From an uncultured bacterium (GTDB lineage: Bacteria > Bacillota > Clostridia > Oscillospirales > Ruminococcaceae): 23,862 nt of DNA. The notes beneath the pieces were generated by a model, which ran no database searches, was not told the origin of the DNA, and saw only the letters and a list, made by a program, of their open reading frames with translations. Shown one piece after another: positions 22,780 to 23,862 of this stretch. Numbering within the stretch: position 1 is the stretch's first letter; every line of letters begins with the position of its first letter. The stretch spans positions 1 through 23,862 of the forward strand of contig CAJMQZ010000021.1 in NCBI GenBank assembly GCA_905215595.1, written 5' to 3'. The position numbers were made by a program, and so were the translations under genes.

Positions 22780-23604
22780 ATGGCTGACTACCGAAAATCC
22801 AGCGTACATTGCCACTCTACTTTGTGTGATGGCAAAAACACCCTGCAGGAGATGGCGGGTGCCGCCTGTGCGCAGGGGTTGACCACCCTTGGGTTCAGCG
22901 GCCACAGCTACACAACGCCCGACCGCGAATACTGCATGACCCCCGGCCGCACCGCGCAGTACCGCGCCACCATTGCCAAGCTGAAAAACGAGTACCGGGG
23001 CAAGGTGGATATCCTGTGCGGTATCGAGTGGGACCTGATGAGCGAGGGCACGCCCAAGGGCTTTGATTACTGGATCGGCAGCGCACACCATCTGTACGGC
23101 AAGAACACTGAGAAATACTACGAGATCGATTTCCGCCCCGAGGATCTGCGGGACTGCATCAACAACGATTTTGACGGCGACCCGCTGGCAGCGGTGGAAG
23201 CCTATTTTGCCGAGGTGGAAAAGATCGCCGCCAAAAAGCCGGACATTCTGGGACATATCGACCTTATCAAAAAGCTGAACGCGGACGGCAGCTTTTTTGA
23301 CGAGGAATCCCCCCGCTACAAGGCAGCGGCGCTCAAGGCGCTGCACGCCGCCCGGGAGAACGACTGCATTCTGGAAGTAAACACCGGCGGCGTATACCGG
23401 GGCTACCGCAAGGACTTTTACCCCGGCGCATGGCTGCTGGGCGAGTGGAACAAGCTGGGCGGCAGGGTGATCATCACCGCCGACGCCCACGACACCGCCG
23501 CGCTGACCTTCGGCTTTGACGAAGCCGCCGCCGCCATCAAAGCCGCAGGCTTTACCGCCTTGACCGTGCTGACCGTCAACGGGTTTGAGCAGCAGGAGCT
23601 GTGA
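22780..23604 (+). CDS. hisJ: PHP-type histidinol-phosphatase
   Basis: A 274-residue PHP-superfamily metal-dependent phosphatase that removes phosphate from L-histidinol phosphate. The N-terminal metal motif HCHSTLCDG (His10, His12) and GFSGHSYT are visible, followed by GIEWDL, IGSAHHLYG, GHIDLIKK, EVNTGGVYRG and the C-terminal ITADAHD. Position at the end of the his operon, plus a HisB without phosphatase domain, strongly supports the role (symbol hisJ or hisK by nomenclature). The ATG is 7 bases after the hisIE stop; the nearest Shine-Dalgarno-like AAAGGA is 15 bases away, so it probably relies on translational coupling. Confidence 0.92.
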   Translation: MADYRKSSVHCHSTLCDGKNTLQEMAGAACAQGLTTLGFSGHSYTTPDREYCMTPGRTAQYRATIAKLKNEYRGKVDILCGIEWDLMSEGTPKGFDYWIGSAHHLYGKNTEKYYEIDFRPEDLRDCINNDFDGDPLAAVEAYFAEVEKIAAKKPDILGHIDLIKKLNADGSFFDEESPRYKAAALKALHAARENDCILEVNTGGVYRGYRKDFYPGAWLLGEWNKLGGRVIITADAHDTAALTFGFDEAAAAIKAAGFTALTVLTVNGFEQQEL

Positions 23605-23609
23605 AAACA

Positions 23610-23765
23610 AACCCTCTCAGTCACGCCTGACGGCGTGCCAGCTCCCCCGAAGGGGGGAGCTTTTGCGGTGGAGGGAACGTATCAGGAAAAAGATAAAAGC
23701 GCATGGACGTGCTATAAGCTCCCCCTTTCGGGGGAGCTGGCGAACGCAGTGAGCCTGAGAGGGTT
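23610..23765. repeat. Interspersed inverted-repeat element, subfamily A, copy 2
   Basis: A 156-bp element with the same perfect 11-bp terminal inverted repeats as 9503-9694 (AACCCTCTCAG at 23610-23620, CTGAGAGGGTT at 23755-23765). It is two ~50-bp inverted units, each ending in a CCAGCTCCCCC hairpin, around a centre of about 57 bases. It starts 5 bases after the last his gene. Confidence 0.82.
23640..23664 (+). terminator. Repeat-borne terminator of the his operon
   Basis: AGCTCCCCC (23640-23648) pairs with GGGGGAGCT (23653-23661) across a 4-base loop, followed by TTTT. It lies inside the interspersed repeat, 35 bases after the hisJ stop, and is the only terminator-like structure for the operon in the window. 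Confidence 0.68.
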
Positions 23766-23782
23766 CAGACCGCTAAAGTGCA

Positions 23783-23852
23783 GCGCTGCCGTTTTCCTCT
23801 ACGACCCTTCCCGTGAAAATGCGCTTCCGGGCAGACCGCAGTCTGCCCGGAA
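23783..23852 (-). repeat. Hairpin followed by post-hairpin motif, copy 3
   Basis: On the minus strand, a perfect 12-bp stem (23841-23852 with 23825-23836, loop 4 bases) is followed by GCGCATTTTCACGGGAAGG, then GTCGTAGAGGAAAACG, then the palindrome GCAGCGCTGC. It probably closes a minus-strand gene beyond the window's right edge. The motif parallels 4283-4324. Confidence 0.58.
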
Positions 23853-23862
23853 TCGCGCAATT

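Noticed and set aside
23605..23862. CRISPR-like array because of repeated C5/G5 stretches
   Set aside because: The repeats are inverted, two per element, with no regular direct repeats or spacers.

Overview
The window reads as chromosomal DNA from a GC-rich, anaerobic gut Firmicute of the Faecalibacterium / Gemmiger / Subdoligranulum type. This is an inference from protein flavour (short-form HisG with HisZ, clostridial Crp/Fnr protein, CmpB-like membrane protein, DUF6472-like peptide), the codon bias, and the many intergenic repeats built on CCCTCTCAG...CAGCTCCCCC. No 16S or other decisive marker is present. Genes are densely packed on both strands; I see no phage, plasmid, transposase, CRISPR array, tRNA or rRNA.

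Layout. Positions 1-1440 hold the 3' end of a peptide chain release factor 3 gene and an aldo/keto reductase, each closed by an intrinsic terminator. Positions 1446-2995 (minus) are a two-gene unit: a thioredoxin-reductase-like flavoprotein and a cysteine-rich Crp/Fnr regulator. A type I L-asparaginase diverges from it (3162-4169). A repeat-bearing gap follows, then an 888-residue c-di-GMP protein (GGDEF-like, EAL, linker, GGDEF; minus). The next minus-strand genes are a CmpB-family membrane protein, a 59-residue two-CxxC-type peptide, trmB, and an alaX-type alanyl-tRNA editing enzyme. A 504-base non-coding gap separates alaX from malQ (plus), which is followed by a protein with a degenerate GGDEF domain, a 160-bp foldback element, a small helical protein, and a half-size EamA transporter (minus).

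The last third (15391-23604) is one complete histidine operon: hisZ-hisG fused in one reading frame, hisD, hisC, hisB, hisH, hisA, hisF, hisIE and a PHP-type histidinol-phosphatase. These supply every step from PRPP plus ATP to L-histidine. Most junctions overlap or are short with good ribosome binding sites. The operon has a near-consensus promoter whose 17-base spacer lies inside a perfect 18-bp palindrome, the probable operator. It ends in a repeat element that carries a terminator hairpin.

Beyond the genes, the main signals are: (1) the HisZ-HisG fusion; (2) the palindromic his operator; (3) a short conserved motif (TTTTCACGGGAGGGGTCG and variants) found just 3' of three unrelated hairpins; (4) four copies of inverted-repeat elements in two subfamilies; (5) a 160-bp full-length palindrome abutting a stop codon; and (6) a hairpin that buries the ribosome binding site of the next gene. 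I did not find a clearly new multi-gene system.
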